Positions 26,244 to 35,352 are shown, numbered from the stretch's first letter. The stretch is 64,000 nucleotides of DNA from Streptosporangium sandarakinum (GCF_013409935.1 NZ_JACCCO010000001.1:3596001-3660000); one strand, 5' to 3'. Notes: a model not told the origin generated them from the letters alone. A program made the numbers and translations.

Positions 26244-29198
26244 GTGAGTTACAGCAGCAGCAATGACCCGGAGCCGGACGGATACCGGCAGCGCCCGGAC
26301 GCTCCGGCTCGCCAGGGGCGGCGCCGCCGCTCTAGCGCGGGGGCCGCTTCCCAACCGGTTCCCCCGGCGCAACCCTCTCAAACCGGTGACATGACCGCGG
26401 GCCGCGGGCCGTCCCAGGCGCAGCCGGGGCGGCCCCCGTACGGCACGGGCCGGAACGACACGGTACGGCTGCCGCAGGGCGCGGGGCCCGACCCCCGCGC
26501 GCCGTACGGCTCCGCCGCCGGCCGCCGCCCGGAGGCGGCCTTCGAGGACACCCAGGCGATGCTCGCCGCGGCGCGGGGCGCCGCCCCCGCGGGCGGCCCC
26601 GGGGACGGAGGCCGCGCCGCGGCGCAGGAGACCCGGGTGCGGGACGCCGGCCCGGGGGGCCGTTCCCTGGACGACAACGAGACCCAGGTGGGCGGCCGGT
26701 TCGCGGCCGAGGGTGTGGCGGGCGCCAGGGCGCGCAGGCGGGCGCGTGGGCGCGGGGTGTCCGGGCCGGGCGGCCCCAAGGGCCCCGGTGACGACGGGTT
26801 CGGCGATGACGGGCACGGCGACGACGGGTCCGGCGGCGGGAGGCGCAGGGGCTGGAAGCGGTTCCTGCCGAGCTGGAAGATCCTGGTGGCCGGCTTCGTG
26901 GTCGTCGTCGCCGGTGTCTTCGGCATGATCGCGGTCGGCTACGCCAACACGCCCGTCCCGTCGGACCGGGACGCCAAGGACAGCGTGGACGACCGGGGCA
27001 GCGTCTTCTACTACGCCGACGGCAAGACCGCCTTCGCCCGCATGGGCGTCAAGCGCACCCCGGTGACGATCAAGCAGATCCCCGTGCACGTCCAGGACGC
27101 GGTGATCGCCCTGGAGAACAGGACCTTCCGCACCGACAGCGGCATCGACATCAAGGGCATGGCCCGCTCGCTGGTGAGCACGGCGTCCGGCACCCAGCTC
27201 CAGGGCGCCTCGACCATCACCCAGCAGATGGCCCGCAACTACTACGGCGGCCTCAGCCAGGATGTGTCGATCAAGCGGAAGATCAAGGAGATCTTCGTCG
27301 CCGTCAAGATCAGCAAAGAGCTGCCCAAGGACGAGATCCTCACCCGCTACCTGAACACGATCTACTTCGGCCGCGGCGCCAACGGCATCGAGGCCGCGGC
27401 CAAGGCGTTCTTCGGCAAGCACGTCTGGCAGCTCACCCCGCCGCAGGGCGCCTACCTCGCCGGCCGGATCCAGAACCCGAGCCGCTTCGACGTGCTGGAG
27501 CAGGAGGGCAACTACGCCGCCACCAAGGAGCGCTACACCATCGCGCTGCGGAACATGGCGGAGATGGACCCCGCGAAGTACGGCAAATACGCCAATGTCC
27601 CCTTCGAGAAGCTCAAGTTCGCGAAGGTCAAGACCACCGAGCTCTACAAGGGCGTCCGCGGCTTCATGCTCGACGTCGTGCTCAAGGAGCTCGACCGGCG
27701 CGGCATCACCAAGCAGATACTGGAGACCAAGGGCCTGAAGGTCTACACGACCTTCGACAAGCAGAAGATGGAGGACGCCCAGAAGGTGGTCAAGGCCCGC
27801 ACCGCCGGCCTCGACCCCACCATCCACGCCAGCATCGCCTCGGTGGACCCGAGGAACGGCCGGGTGGTCGCCTTCTACAGCGGCGACGACTTCCTCCACG
27901 GTTTCAACAACCGGGCGTTCTCCGCGCCCAAGCAGGCGGCGTCGGCGTTCAAGCCGTACGTCCTCGCGGCGTGGCTGGAGAAGGGTTACTCCCTCGACAG
28001 TTACGTTGACGGCGTGTCGAAGATCAAGATGCCGGGCACCACGGAGATCGGCAACTCCCACGCCGCGCCGTACGGGCCGATCAACATGGTCAAAGCCATG
28101 GCCGACTCGGTGAACACCGTCTTCGCGCAGATGGGCGAGAAGGTCGGCCTGGACAGCGTCGCCCAGATCGCCAAGGACGCCGGGGTCGGCGAGGAGGCCA
28201 AGAAGATCCCCGCCTACCGCGGCCTGAACGCGGTCGACTACGCGGTCGAGGAGCAGAAGTACCAGACCACGATCGGTGTCGCCTCGGTCACCCCGGTCGA
28301 GCAGGCCGCTGCCTACTCGATCTTCGCCAACGCCGGCAAGCACGCCGACTGGCACACCGTCATCAAGGTGACCGGCCCCGACGGGGGTGTGGTGCTGCCC
28401 GAGCTGGCCGCCGCCCGGGAGGTCATCACCCCCGAGACCGCGGCCGACGTGACCGTCGCGCTGCAGGCCGTCGTCAAGAGCGGCACCGGCACCGCGGCCA
28501 ACCTCGGTACCCGGCCGGTGGCCGGCAAGACCGGCACGAACAACGCCTACAAGGACGCCTGGTTCGTCGGCTTCACCCCGCGGCTGGTCACCGCGGTCGG
28601 CATGTCCAAGGACGTGCCGTACAACAAGCCGGTCGGTGCCGCCGGCCGGCGCCCGCTCAAGGTCGACAAGTACGGCCAGCCGAGCAGCAAGGCCAAGTCG
28701 GTGTCCTGGGCTGAGGAGCCGATGCCGCCCTTCATCGGCGGTGGCGGCACCCCGACCCAGATCTGGCATGACTACATGGCCCTGGCCACCGCCAAGGACC
28801 CGGTCGAGCAGTTCCCGCCGCGGGCCGGCGTCGGACAGCCGAACAACCTGGTCGAGCCTAAGCCGACCCCGTCGGCGACGGAGGAGTCCGAGCAGCCTGA
28901 GGACCCGTTCGACCGGAGCTGGCCGGACGACGGCGGCACGGACAACCCGTCCGTCGACGACGGAGGCTGCCAGCCCGGCGACCTGTCCTGTGACACGCCG
29001 GAGGACACCACCGACGACGCGCCCTTCCCCGACGACGGCGGGGGCGGTGACATCGGCAACGGCAACGGCGGTGGAAACGGCAACGGTCCCGGAAACGGCA
29101 ACGGTCCCGGGAACGGCAACGGAGGCGGCGACGTCGGCACCACGAGTCCCGGCGCGGCGATCATGCCGAGCCCCGAGCCGTCCCACCGGCGTCCCTGA
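26244..29198 (+). CDS. Bifunctional penicillin-binding protein, class A (transglycosylase/transpeptidase)
   Basis: This is a 984-residue class A PBP polymerizing and cross-linking peptidoglycan; it corresponds to PonA1. A disordered cytoplasmic region of about 205 residues (Gly/Pro/Arg-rich) precedes one membrane helix (about 213-235). The GT51 domain has ALENRTFRTDSGID (catalytic Glu291), QGASTITQQMARNYY and GRGANGIEAAAKAFF. The transpeptidase has SxxK as SAFK (Ser567), SVN at 622 and KTG at 762. The tail ends in a Gly-Asn repeat. GTG 26244 with GAGGA just upstream is preferred to TTG 26223. It is first in a run with two glycosyltransferase genes. Confidence 0.94.
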   Translation: MSYSSSNDPEPDGYRQRPDAPARQGRRRRSSAGAASQPVPPAQPSQTGDMTAGRGPSQAQPGRPPYGTGRNDTVRLPQGAGPDPRAPYGSAAGRRPEAAFEDTQAMLAAARGAAPAGGPGDGGRAAAQETRVRDAGPGGRSLDDNETQVGGRFAAEGVAGARARRRARGRGVSGPGGPKGPGDDGFGDDGHGDDGSGGGRRRGWKRFLPSWKILVAGFVVVVAGVFGMIAVGYANTPVPSDRDAKDSVDDRGSVFYYADGKTAFARMGVKRTPVTIKQIPVHVQDAVIALENRTFRTDSGIDIKGMARSLVSTASGTQLQGASTITQQMARNYYGGLSQDVSIKRKIKEIFVAVKISKELPKDEILTRYLNTIYFGRGANGIEAAAKAFFGKHVWQLTPPQGAYLAGRIQNPSRFDVLEQEGNYAATKERYTIALRNMAEMDPAKYGKYANVPFEKLKFAKVKTTELYKGVRGFMLDVVLKELDRRGITKQILETKGLKVYTTFDKQKMEDAQKVVKARTAGLDPTIHASIASVDPRNGRVVAFYSGDDFLHGFNNRAFSAPKQAASAFKPYVLAAWLEKGYSLDSYVDGVSKIKMPGTTEIGNSHAAPYGPINMVKAMADSVNTVFAQMGEKVGLDSVAQIAKDAGVGEEAKKIPAYRGLNAVDYAVEEQKYQTTIGVASVTPVEQAAAYSIFANAGKHADWHTVIKVTGPDGGVVLPELAAAREVITPETAADVTVALQAVVKSGTGTAANLGTRPVAGKTGTNNAYKDAWFVGFTPRLVTAVGMSKDVPYNKPVGAAGRRPLKVDKYGQPSSKAKSVSWAEEPMPPFIGGGGTPTQIWHDYMALATAKDPVEQFPPRAGVGQPNNLVEPKPTPSATEESEQPEDPFDRSWPDDGGTDNPSVDDGGCQPGDLSCDTPEDTTDDAPFPDDGGGGDIGNGNGGGNGNGPGNGNGPGNGNGGGDVGTTSPGAAIMPSPEPSHRRP

Positions 29199-30541
29199 TG
29201 AAGGGGAACCGGCCCGGGTGGCCCGCCCCGTCCCGCGAGCGCGGAGGGATCCCGTACCTCCCCCTGGCCCTGCTCGCGGGGCTGGGGGCGGTGCTCGCCT
29301 ACCTGTGGAAGTGGCCGTGCCGCTTCGGCGGGGCGTGGAACGACGGCACCCTCCAGTTCACCAACTTCTGCTACACGGACATCTATCCGCTGTGGTGGAA
29401 CGAGAAGCTCAACGAGGGCAAGGTTCCCTACTTCGACCACCCCGTCGAGTACCCCGTCGGCATCGGCGGGATCATGGAGTTCTTCCGCCGGATCGTCACG
29501 CCGATGAGCGACCCCCCGACGGCGTTCTACGACCTCACCGCGGTCCTGATGGCCGTCTGCCTGGTCGGGGGCGTGCTGCTGACGGCGGCGCTCGCCGGGC
29601 CGGCCCGCCGCTGGGACGCCGCGTGGTACGCGCTCGCCCCGGCGCTGATCCTCACCGCCTACATCAACTGGGACCTGGCCGCGGGGGTCCTCGCGCTCGG
29701 CGGGCTGCTGGCCTGGTCCAGGGGGCGGCACGTGTTCGCCGGAGTGCTGCTCGGGCTGGCCGTCGCCACCAAGTTCTACCCGCTGATGTTCCTCGGGCCG
29801 CTGTTCCTGCTGACCTGGCGCACCGGCCGGTGGAAGGAGTTCGGCCAGACCGTCGCCGGCGCGGCCGGGAGCTGGCTCGTCGTCAACGTGCCGATCATGC
29901 TCCTGGCCTTCGACGGCTGGAAGCGGTTCTACGTCTTCAGCCAGGAGCGCCCCGCCGACTGGGGGTCGGTCTGGTACTTCTTCTCCCAGAAGCAGTGGCC
30001 GCTGCTGGGCGACCCCGACCGGGTCGACAGCCTGGGCGTCGTCTCGCTGGCCCTGCTCTGCCTGGGCATCGCGCTGCTCGCGCTGGCCGCGCCGACCAGG
30101 CCCCGGCTGATGCAGCTCTGCTTCCTGGCGCTGGCCGCGTTCATGCTGACCAACAAGGTGTGGTCGCCGCAGTACGTGCTCTGGCTGATCCCCTTCGCGG
30201 TGCTGGCCCGACCGAACTGGAAGCCGCTCGCGCTGTGGATGGCCGCCGAGTGCTGGTACTTCTTCGCGATCTGGCTCTATCTCGTCGCCCTCCAGCCGGG
30301 CAACGCCGACCTCGGCATCACCGGCGACACCTACTTCACCGCGGTGTGGGGCCGGGCGATCGCCATCATGGTCATGATGGCCTTCGTGGTCCGTGACATC
30401 CTGCGGCCGGAGAAGGACGTGATCCGCCGGGGCGGCGTCGACGACCCGTCCGGAGGCGTCTTCGACGAGGCCCCCGACCGGTTCCGCCTCGGCGGCTCCC
30501 CCGGCTTCGTGCTCCCCGACCATGACCCCGCGCGCGCCTGA
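29198..30541 (+). CDS. GT87 family (DUF2029) integral membrane glycosyltransferase
   Basis: This 447-residue polytopic protein has about ten hydrophobic helices. Near the N-terminus NFCYTDIYPLWWNEKLNEGKVPYFDHPVEYPVG contains acidic residues typical of GT-C catalytic loops, and LGLAVATKFYPLMFLGPL and TNKVWSPQYVLWLIPFAVL are DUF2029 signatures (alpha-mannosyltransferases using polyprenyl-phosphate mannose). Its ATG overlaps the TGA of the PBP gene (ATGA), and the next gene overlaps its end by 20 bp, so the three are translationally linked. The mycobacterial counterpart is Rv0051. The glycan product is not known. Confidence 0.85.
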   Translation: MKGNRPGWPAPSRERGGIPYLPLALLAGLGAVLAYLWKWPCRFGGAWNDGTLQFTNFCYTDIYPLWWNEKLNEGKVPYFDHPVEYPVGIGGIMEFFRRIVTPMSDPPTAFYDLTAVLMAVCLVGGVLLTAALAGPARRWDAAWYALAPALILTAYINWDLAAGVLALGGLLAWSRGRHVFAGVLLGLAVATKFYPLMFLGPLFLLTWRTGRWKEFGQTVAGAAGSWLVVNVPIMLLAFDGWKRFYVFSQERPADWGSVWYFFSQKQWPLLGDPDRVDSLGVVSLALLCLGIALLALAAPTRPRLMQLCFLALAAFMLTNKVWSPQYVLWLIPFAVLARPNWKPLALWMAAECWYFFAIWLYLVALQPGNADLGITGDTYFTAVWGRAIAIMVMMAFVVRDILRPEKDVIRRGGVDDPSGGVFDEAPDRFRLGGSPGFVLPDHDPARA

Positions 30542-31775
30542 ACCCGGGCCGGGGCGGGAGTCCCCCGGCGGCGCCGGCGGGCCTGACGACACCGGTGCCG
30601 CCGACGGGTCCGGTGCGGACGGGCCGGTCGGGGCCGCCGTCGCGCGACGGACCGTGACGCCGTCGGCGCCGCCGGCGCCGCACGACACGCGCAAGGAGGC
30701 GCTGCTGCTCTGGCTGAGCTCCCGGCTGGGAGTCGTCGTCCTCTCCCTCGCCGCGGGGGCCGGGGCCGTGTCGCAGATGGCGACCGTGCCGTTCCTGGAC
30801 CGCTGGCGCCACTGGGACGCACAACTGCTCATCACCATCGCCGAGCACGGGTACGGCGGCGACCCCGCGGCCAAGCCGGACGCGGGACTGCCCGCGTTCT
30901 TCCCGGGGATGCCGCTGGCGCTGCGGCTGGTGCGGCCCCTGGTCGGCGACTGGACGCTCGCGGGGCTGCTGATCTCCCTGGCCGCGGGAGCCGTCGCCGT
31001 GGTGGCGCTGGCCCGGCTGGCGGAGTTCGAGGGGCCGCGGGGGACCGGATGGCGCGCCGTACTGGCGCTGCTGCTGTGGCCGATGTCGGTCTTCCTGTTC
31101 GTCGGCTACAGCGAGGCGCTGTTCCTGGCCTTCGCGCTCCCGGCCTGGCTGGCGGCGCGCCGGGGCCGCTGGCCGCTGGCCGCCGCCCTCGCCGCCGGCG
31201 CCTCCTGCGTACGGATCACCGGCCTGTTCCTGGCGCTCGCGCTGGTGGTGGAGTTCTTCACCCGCCGCCACCCGGTACGGCAGGCGGCCTGGCTCGCGGT
31301 GCCGTTCGTCCCGCTGGGACTGTACTCGGCCTATCACTACGCCCGCACCGGCGACTGGCTGGCCTGGAAGCACGCCCAGGAGGCCGGCTGGGGCCGCCAG
31401 CTGGTGTGGCCCTGGCAGTCGCTGGCCACGACGTGGAACTCCGCGATGGGCGACGGGCAGTTCGCGTGGGCGTTCCGGATGGAGATCGCCGGGGCGGTCG
31501 TCGGCGTCGGGCTCGTGCTGCTCCTGCTGTACCTGCGCCGGTGGAGCGAGTTCGTCTACGTGGGGCTCCAGGTGGGCGCCCTGGTCTGCTCCGCCTTCTA
31601 CCTGTCGATCCCGCGGTCCGCGCTGCTGTGGTGGCCGCTCTTCCTGATCATCGCGCGGGTGAGCGTCACGGGACCGCCCTGGCGGCGGGGGATCATCGCC
31701 GTCTACGCGCTGGTGGCGGGACCGCTCATGGTGCTCAACACGCTGAGTTTCATGCAGGGCGCCTGGGTGGGGTGA
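30522..31775 (+). CDS. PIG-V-type mannosyltransferase family membrane protein
   Basis: This 417-residue protein has a polar Pro/Gly-rich N-terminus of about 55 residues and then about nine helices. RWRHWDAQLLITIAEHGY has the WDxxxYxxIAxxGY pattern of the PIG-V/GT-C family first loop, and FFPGMPLALRLV and LLLWPMSVFLFVGYSEALFLAF are conserved in the family. Such proteins transfer mannose from polyprenyl phosphate. The start overlaps the GT87 gene by 20 bp, and no gene follows on this strand before the convergent endonuclease gene. Coupling to a PBP gene suggests a role at the cell surface; that is an inference. Confidence 0.82.
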   Translation: MTPRAPEPGPGRESPGGAGGPDDTGAADGSGADGPVGAAVARRTVTPSAPPAPHDTRKEALLLWLSSRLGVVVLSLAAGAGAVSQMATVPFLDRWRHWDAQLLITIAEHGYGGDPAAKPDAGLPAFFPGMPLALRLVRPLVGDWTLAGLLISLAAGAVAVVALARLAEFEGPRGTGWRAVLALLLWPMSVFLFVGYSEALFLAFALPAWLAARRGRWPLAAALAAGASCVRITGLFLALALVVEFFTRRHPVRQAAWLAVPFVPLGLYSAYHYARTGDWLAWKHAQEAGWGRQLVWPWQSLATTWNSAMGDGQFAWAFRMEIAGAVVGVGLVLLLLYLRRWSEFVYVGLQVGALVCSAFYLSIPRSALLWWPLFLIIARVSVTGPPWRRGIIAVYALVAGPLMVLNTLSFMQGAWVG

Positions 31776-31815
31776 CCTTCTTTACCCAATTTCGGCGGTG
31801 AGTAATCCAGAGGAG

Positions 31816-31836
31816 TTATCCACAGGCTGTGGACGG
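31816..31836. other. DnaA-box-like pair
   Basis: A perfect TTATCCACA (31816-31824) is followed after 3 bases by TGTGGACGG, an inverted box (CCGTCCACA on the minus strand). The pair lies in a non-coding gap between convergent genes. Consensus match is exact for the first, seven of nine for the second. Binding by DnaA is inferred only. Confidence 0.5.
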
Positions 31837-31870
31837 AAGCCGCCCGGGCCGCTTCGGGGCCGGCCCGGGG

Positions 31871-31898
31871 CCCTTCGCGGAGCCGGGTCCGCGAAGGG
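31871..31898. terminator. Bidirectional hairpin between PIG-V gene and nfo
   Basis: A perfect 11-bp stem (31871-31881 with 31888-31898) encloses a 6-base loop between two convergent genes. There is no T tract. Confidence 0.7.
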
Positions 31899-31934
31899 TC
31901 AGAGCCGCCTCCAGGGCCTCCCGGAGGCGCTGCC

Positions 31935-32693
31935 CTAGAGCCTCTTCCTGAGGAGGGCGATGTCCTCGGCCTGGCCGGCGGCCGGGGTCTCCACGATGAT
32001 CGGCGCGTCGGCGCTCCGGCACACGTCCAGGATGAGCTCGGTGTCGATCCGGCCCGCGCCGAGGTTGGCGTGGCGGTCGGCGCCCGACCCGGCGGCGTCC
32101 CGCGAGTCGTTGCAGTGGATCAGGTCGATCCGGCCGGTGATCGCCCTGATCCGGTCGACCACGTCTGCCAGGTCCTCGCCGGCGGCGTGGGCGTGGCAGG
32201 TGTCCAGGCAGAAGCCCACGTCGAAGCCGTCGAGGGCCTCCCACAGCCGGGCGATGCGGTCCAGCCGCCGCGCCATCGCGTTGTCGCCGCCCGCGGTGTT
32301 CTCGATGAGCACCGGGACCTCGTGCTCCTCCAGGCGCTCGAACACCTTGCGCCAGTTGTCGAAGCCCTTCTGCGGGTCTTCGCCGGCCGTCACGTGCCCG
32401 CCGTGGACGATCAGGCCCTTGGCCCCCAGTTCCGCGGCGGCCGCGAGGTGCGCGCTCAGCAGTTTGCGGCTGGGGATGCGGATGCGGTTGTTCACCGTGG
32501 CCACATTGATCACGTAGGGGGCGTGGACGTAGACGTCGATCCCCGAGTCCCTGATCTCGCGGGTCTTCTCCTCGACGACCGGGCCCTTCCAGCCCTGCGG
32601 GTCACCGAGGAAGAACTGCACGGCCTCGGCGTCGCACGCCCTGGCGTGGGCGAGCGGGTCGTCCGAGGCGACATGGGCTCCGATGCGCGGCAT
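31935..32693 (-). CDS. nfo: Endonuclease IV (deoxyribonuclease IV)
   Basis: This is a 252-residue TIM-barrel AP endonuclease acting in base excision repair. The start ATG 32693 (MPRIGAHVASDDPLAHA) fits the family; the frame runs further upstream without support. Metal ligands can be seen in LIVHGGH, VLIENTAGGDN, FCLDTCHAHAAG, LIHCNDSRD and HANLGAGRID, all AP_endonuc_2 signatures requiring three zinc ions. It is somewhat shorter than the E. coli enzyme (285). It is divergent from a small membrane protein gene. Confidence 0.93.
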   Translation of the reverse strand: MPRIGAHVASDDPLAHARACDAEAVQFFLGDPQGWKGPVVEEKTREIRDSGIDVYVHAPYVINVATVNNRIRIPSRKLLSAHLAAAAELGAKGLIVHGGHVTAGEDPQKGFDNWRKVFERLEEHEVPVLIENTAGGDNAMARRLDRIARLWEALDGFDVGFCLDTCHAHAAGEDLADVVDRIRAITGRIDLIHCNDSRDAAGSGADRHANLGAGRIDTELILDVCRSADAPIIVETPAAGQAEDIALLRKRL

Positions 32694-32811
32694 GTGTTCG
32701 AGCCTAACCGTTTCAAGACCCCGCGTACGGGCAGTCGGACGGCGCGCCCCCACGCGCTCCCGGCGTGCCCCCCACACCCGCCTCCCCGGCGGGCCGACGC
32801 GAGGAGTCGAG

Positions 32812-32994
32812 ATGGCCTACCGCAGCAGGGGGATCGGCCTGATCGGGCTGATCTACATCCTCATCGGCCTCTACGTGGCCTGGGTCCACGACTACATCAC
32901 CCCGGCGCTGCTGAAGGACGTCGCCAAGGCGCTGCTGGCGGTCCTCCTGTGGTTCCTCGTCCTGCTGGGCGTGGACCTGCGACTCGGCGGCTGA
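32812..32994 (+). CDS. Small two-helix membrane protein of unknown function
   Basis: This is a 60-residue protein from ATG 32812, with GAGGAG six bases upstream, which decides the start. The helices are IGLIGLIYILIGLYVAW and LLAVLLWFLVLLGV, joined by a short loop (HDYITPALLKDV). Both ends are basic. I do not recognise a family. It lies 118 bp from nfo on the opposite strand and converges on another small membrane gene. Confidence 0.75.
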   Translation: MAYRSRGIGLIGLIYILIGLYVAWVHDYITPALLKDVAKALLAVLLWFLVLLGVDLRLGG

Positions 32995-33024
32995 CCCCTC
33001 CCGGAGGGCCCGCGGCCTTCGGGA

Positions 33025-33336
33025 TCAGGGGTAGAAGCCGCCGTGGTAGACGCCGAAGGCCAGGCCGACGAACGAGGCGACGATGCCGACGATGTTCAGC
33101 GAGCGCTCCGCCGTGGTCGCCGAGACGTACTGGGAGTAGAACCCGCCGACGAACCCCAGCGCGCCCAGCCACGCCGCGAACGCGTGGGCCCCGGGGTTGA
33201 ACCCGCAGGCGAAGGCCACCAGGCCGAAGATCAGCGTGACGACGCTCAGGATGTTCTCCAGCGGGTGCCGCCGTCCGTCGCTGTTCAGCCTCAGCCGGAA
33301 CCTCTGGCTGCGCATGGGGCGAGACATCTGCGACAT
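33025..33336 (-). CDS. Small membrane protein of unknown function
   Basis: The 103-residue protein starts at ATG 33336 (MSQMSRPMRSQRFRLRL) with AGGAAAG upstream. A basic N-terminal tail of about 25 residues precedes three hydrophobic segments (ILSVVTLIFGLVAFACGF, AWLGALGFVGGFYSQYV, NIVGIVASFVGLAFGVYHG). No family is recognised. It is divergent from the ribosomal rpsF operon and is separated from it by 247 bp. Confidence 0.7.
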   Translation of the reverse strand: MSQMSRPMRSQRFRLRLNSDGRRHPLENILSVVTLIFGLVAFACGFNPGAHAFAAWLGALGFVGGFYSQYVSATTAERSLNIVGIVASFVGLAFGVYHGGFYP

Positions 33337-33423
33337 GACCCACCACTTTCCTCGTGTTTCCCCTGGTGGGAGGCTTGCGGTTCCTTTTGCTAGGGGGTGC
33401 CCGGCGAGGTGGCGGCCCAACCC

Positions 33424-33583
33424 TTGACATCCTGGTAGGCTTGCACGGCTGCGTCGCACGGGCGTGTTTCCGCCCGCCCTCCGTCTCCGCCGCCGAAATG
33501 GGCGTCAGAGCGAAGACGTCAGCGTCCTCCTGTCACGGCACGGTGTCGTGACCGCGAAAGTCCAGAGGAGGTTGGAAGCCAGC
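33424..33583 (+). promoter_or_regulatory. Promoter and leader region of the rpsF operon
   Basis: TTGACA (33424-33429) is a good -35 element, but no clear -10 element follows at 17-18 bp. Downstream lies a hairpin with a 9-bp stem containing one G-T pair (33532-33540 with 33544-33552). S6:S18 leader elements regulate this operon in other bacteria. Whether this hairpin serves that role is uncertain; I could not recognise the full motif. Confidence 0.4.
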
Positions 33584-33874
33584 ATGCGTCGTTACGAAGT
33601 GATGGTCATTCTCGACCCGTCGCTCGATGAGCGCACGGTGGCCCCTTCCCTCGACCAGTTCCTCTCGGTCGTCCGCAATGACGGCGGCACGGTGGAGAAG
33701 GTCGACGTGTGGGGTCGTCGGCGGCTGTCCTACGACATCGCCAAGAAGCCCGAGGGCATCTACGCCGTGATCGACCTGACCGCGACTCCCGCCACGGTCA
33801 AGGAGCTCGACCGGCAGATGAACCTCAACGAGGGCATCCTCCGCACGAAGGTCCTGCGCCCGGACGTGCACTAA
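33584..33874 (+). CDS. rpsF: 30S ribosomal protein S6
   Basis: This is 96 residues from ATG 33584 ([16 protein letters not shown]). [23 protein letters not shown] is the S6 fold centre that binds S18 and 16S rRNA. A purine-rich AGAGGAGG lies twelve bases before the start and GGAAG closer. It starts the conserved operon rpsF-ssb-rpsR-rplI; dnaB follows only after an ABC transporter cluster and a MATE gene. Confidence 0.97.
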   Translation: MRRYEVMVILDPSLDERTVAPSLDQFLSVVRNDGGTVEKVDVWGRRRLSYDIAKKPEGIYAVIDLTATPATVKELDRQMNLNEGILRTKVLRPDVH

Positions 33875-33949
33875 CCCCCGGCTTTTGTCGGGCGTCAGCC
33901 GTACTCTGAGCCGATAACAGCTAAGGCCGCAGGAAAGGCATCGCTAGCC

Positions 33950-34501
33950 ATGGCAGCAGGCGACACTCAGATCACCATCGTCGGCAACCTCGTCGACGAC
34001 CCGGAGCTGCGCTTCACCCCCACGGGGCAAGCCGTGGCCCGGTTCCGCATCGCGTCCACTCCGCGGTTCCTCGACAAGCAGACCAATGAGTGGAAGGACG
34101 GCGAAGGGCTGTTCCTGACCTGCAATGTCTGGCGGCAGGCGGCGGAGAACGTCGCCGAGAGCCTGCAGCGCGGCATGCGGGTCATCGTCCAGGGACGGCT
34201 GCGTCAGCGGTCCTACGAGACCAAGGAAGGCGAGAAGCGCACGGTCTACGAGGTCGAGGTCGACGAGGTCGGCCCCTCCCTCCGCAACGCGACCGCCAAG
34301 GTCAACAAGACCACCCGGCAGGGTGGTGGCGGTGGCGGCTTCGGCGGCGGTCCGGCCAACGACCCGTGGGCCTCCGCCACGCCGACCGCGCCTCAGGGAG
34401 GCGGCGGTTACGGCGGTGGCGGTGGCGGCGGCTTCGGTGGCGGCCAGCAGGGCGGTGGCGGCTTCGGCGGCAACGACTTCAGCGACGAACCGCCTTTCTA
34501 G
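33950..34501 (+). CDS. ssb: Single-stranded DNA-binding protein
   Basis: This is a 183-residue protein with an N-terminal OB fold (residues 5-110: [52 protein letters not shown]). A Gly-rich linker (about 123-172) contains long Gly runs, and an acidic DFSDEPPF tip recruits replication and repair proteins. Its place between rpsF and rpsR is conserved. It binds ssDNA as a tetramer and acts with DnaB and DnaN. Confidence 0.96.
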   Translation: MAAGDTQITIVGNLVDDPELRFTPTGQAVARFRIASTPRFLDKQTNEWKDGEGLFLTCNVWRQAAENVAESLQRGMRVIVQGRLRQRSYETKEGEKRTVYEVEVDEVGPSLRNATAKVNKTTRQGGGGGGFGGGPANDPWASATPTAPQGGGGYGGGGGGGFGGGQQGGGGFGGNDFSDEPPF

Positions 34502-34654
34502 GACCTGCTCCGCGGGTCCCCGCCTTGGCGGGGGTCCACCGGGCAGTTCCACGGCGCCGCCCTCCGGGGCGGCCGGGGACCGCGTCCCACAACCCAGTCC
34601 ATATCCGCAGCGACCATTCCCGCCTCGCGGCGGGGCTCTGAAAGGAGCACCACG

Positions 34655-34891
34655 ATGGCCAAGCCGGCACTGCGCAAGCCCAAGAAGAAGGTTTGCCTGT
34701 TCTGCCACGACAAGATCTCCTACGTCGACTACAAGGACACGGCGCTGCTTCGGAAGTTCATCTCCGACCGCGGCAAGATCCGTGCTCGCCGGGTGACGGG
34801 CAACTGCACCCAGCACCAGCGTGACGTGGCGACCGCTATCAAGAACGCTCGTGAGATGGCGCTCCTGCCGTACATGAGCACCGCGCGCTAA
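34655..34891 (+). CDS. rpsR: 30S ribosomal protein S18
   Basis: This is a 78-residue basic protein, with AAGGAG eight bases before the [28 protein letters not shown] and GNCTQHQRD show CxxC plus CxxH, so it is a zinc-binding (C+) form, unlike the C- paralogue that many actinobacteria express under zinc starvation. It follows ssb after 153 bp, which holds a small CCCCGCC/GGCGGGG hairpin at 34518-34533. It is followed by rplI after 14 bp. Confidence 0.97.
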   Translation: MAKPALRKPKKKVCLFCHDKISYVDYKDTALLRKFISDRGKIRARRVTGNCTQHQRDVATAIKNAREMALLPYMSTAR

Positions 34892-34905
34892 GGAGGTCCG
34901 GACAG

Positions 34906-35352
34906 ATGAAGCTCATTCTCACCAGTGAGGTCTCCGGCCTCGGCGCCCCCGGCGACATCGTCGAGGTCAAGGGCGGCTACGGCCGTAACTTCCTGCTCCC
35001 CCGCGGCTACGCGATCCTGTGGACGCGCGGCGGCGAGAAGCAGATCGCCTCGATCAAGAAGGCTCGCGACGCCCGCGAGATCCGCGACCTGGGCACCGCC
35101 CAGGAGGTCGCCGCCCAGCTCAAGGCCCTGCGCGTGGTCCTGACCACGAAGGCCGGCGAGTCGGGCCGCCTGTTCGGCTCGATCACCACCGCCGACGTGG
35201 CCGCGGCCGTCAAGACCGCCGGTGGCCCCCAGCTCGACCGCCGCCGCATCGAGATCGCCCCGGCGATCAAGAGCCTCGGCTCGCACCGGGTCACCGTCAA
35301 GCTGCACCCGGAGGTCACCGCCGCCCTCGACGTCGAGGTCGTCGCGGCCTGA
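34906..35352 (+). CDS. rplI: 50S ribosomal protein L9
   Basis: This is 148 residues with the two-lobe L9 architecture. The N-lobe MKLILTSEVSGLGAPGDIVEVKGGYGRNFLLPRGYA is joined by a long central helix (EKQIASIKKARDAREI) to a C-lobe with GRLFGSITTADVAAAV. It has an AAGGAGG site eight bases upstream. It is the last gene of the ribosomal operon and is followed by two hairpins. Confidence 0.97.
   Translation: MKLILTSEVSGLGAPGDIVEVKGGYGRNFLLPRGYAILWTRGGEKQIASIKKARDAREIRDLGTAQEVAAQLKALRVVLTTKAGESGRLFGSITTADVAAAVKTAGGPQLDRRRIEIAPAIKSLGSHRVTVKLHPEVTAALDVEVVAA

Noticed and set aside
26172-29186. A 1004-codon open frame antisense to the PBP gene
   Set aside because: It mirrors the high-GC codon pattern of the real gene, is Arg/Gly/Val-rich, and has no recognisable domain; the plus strand has all PBP motifs.
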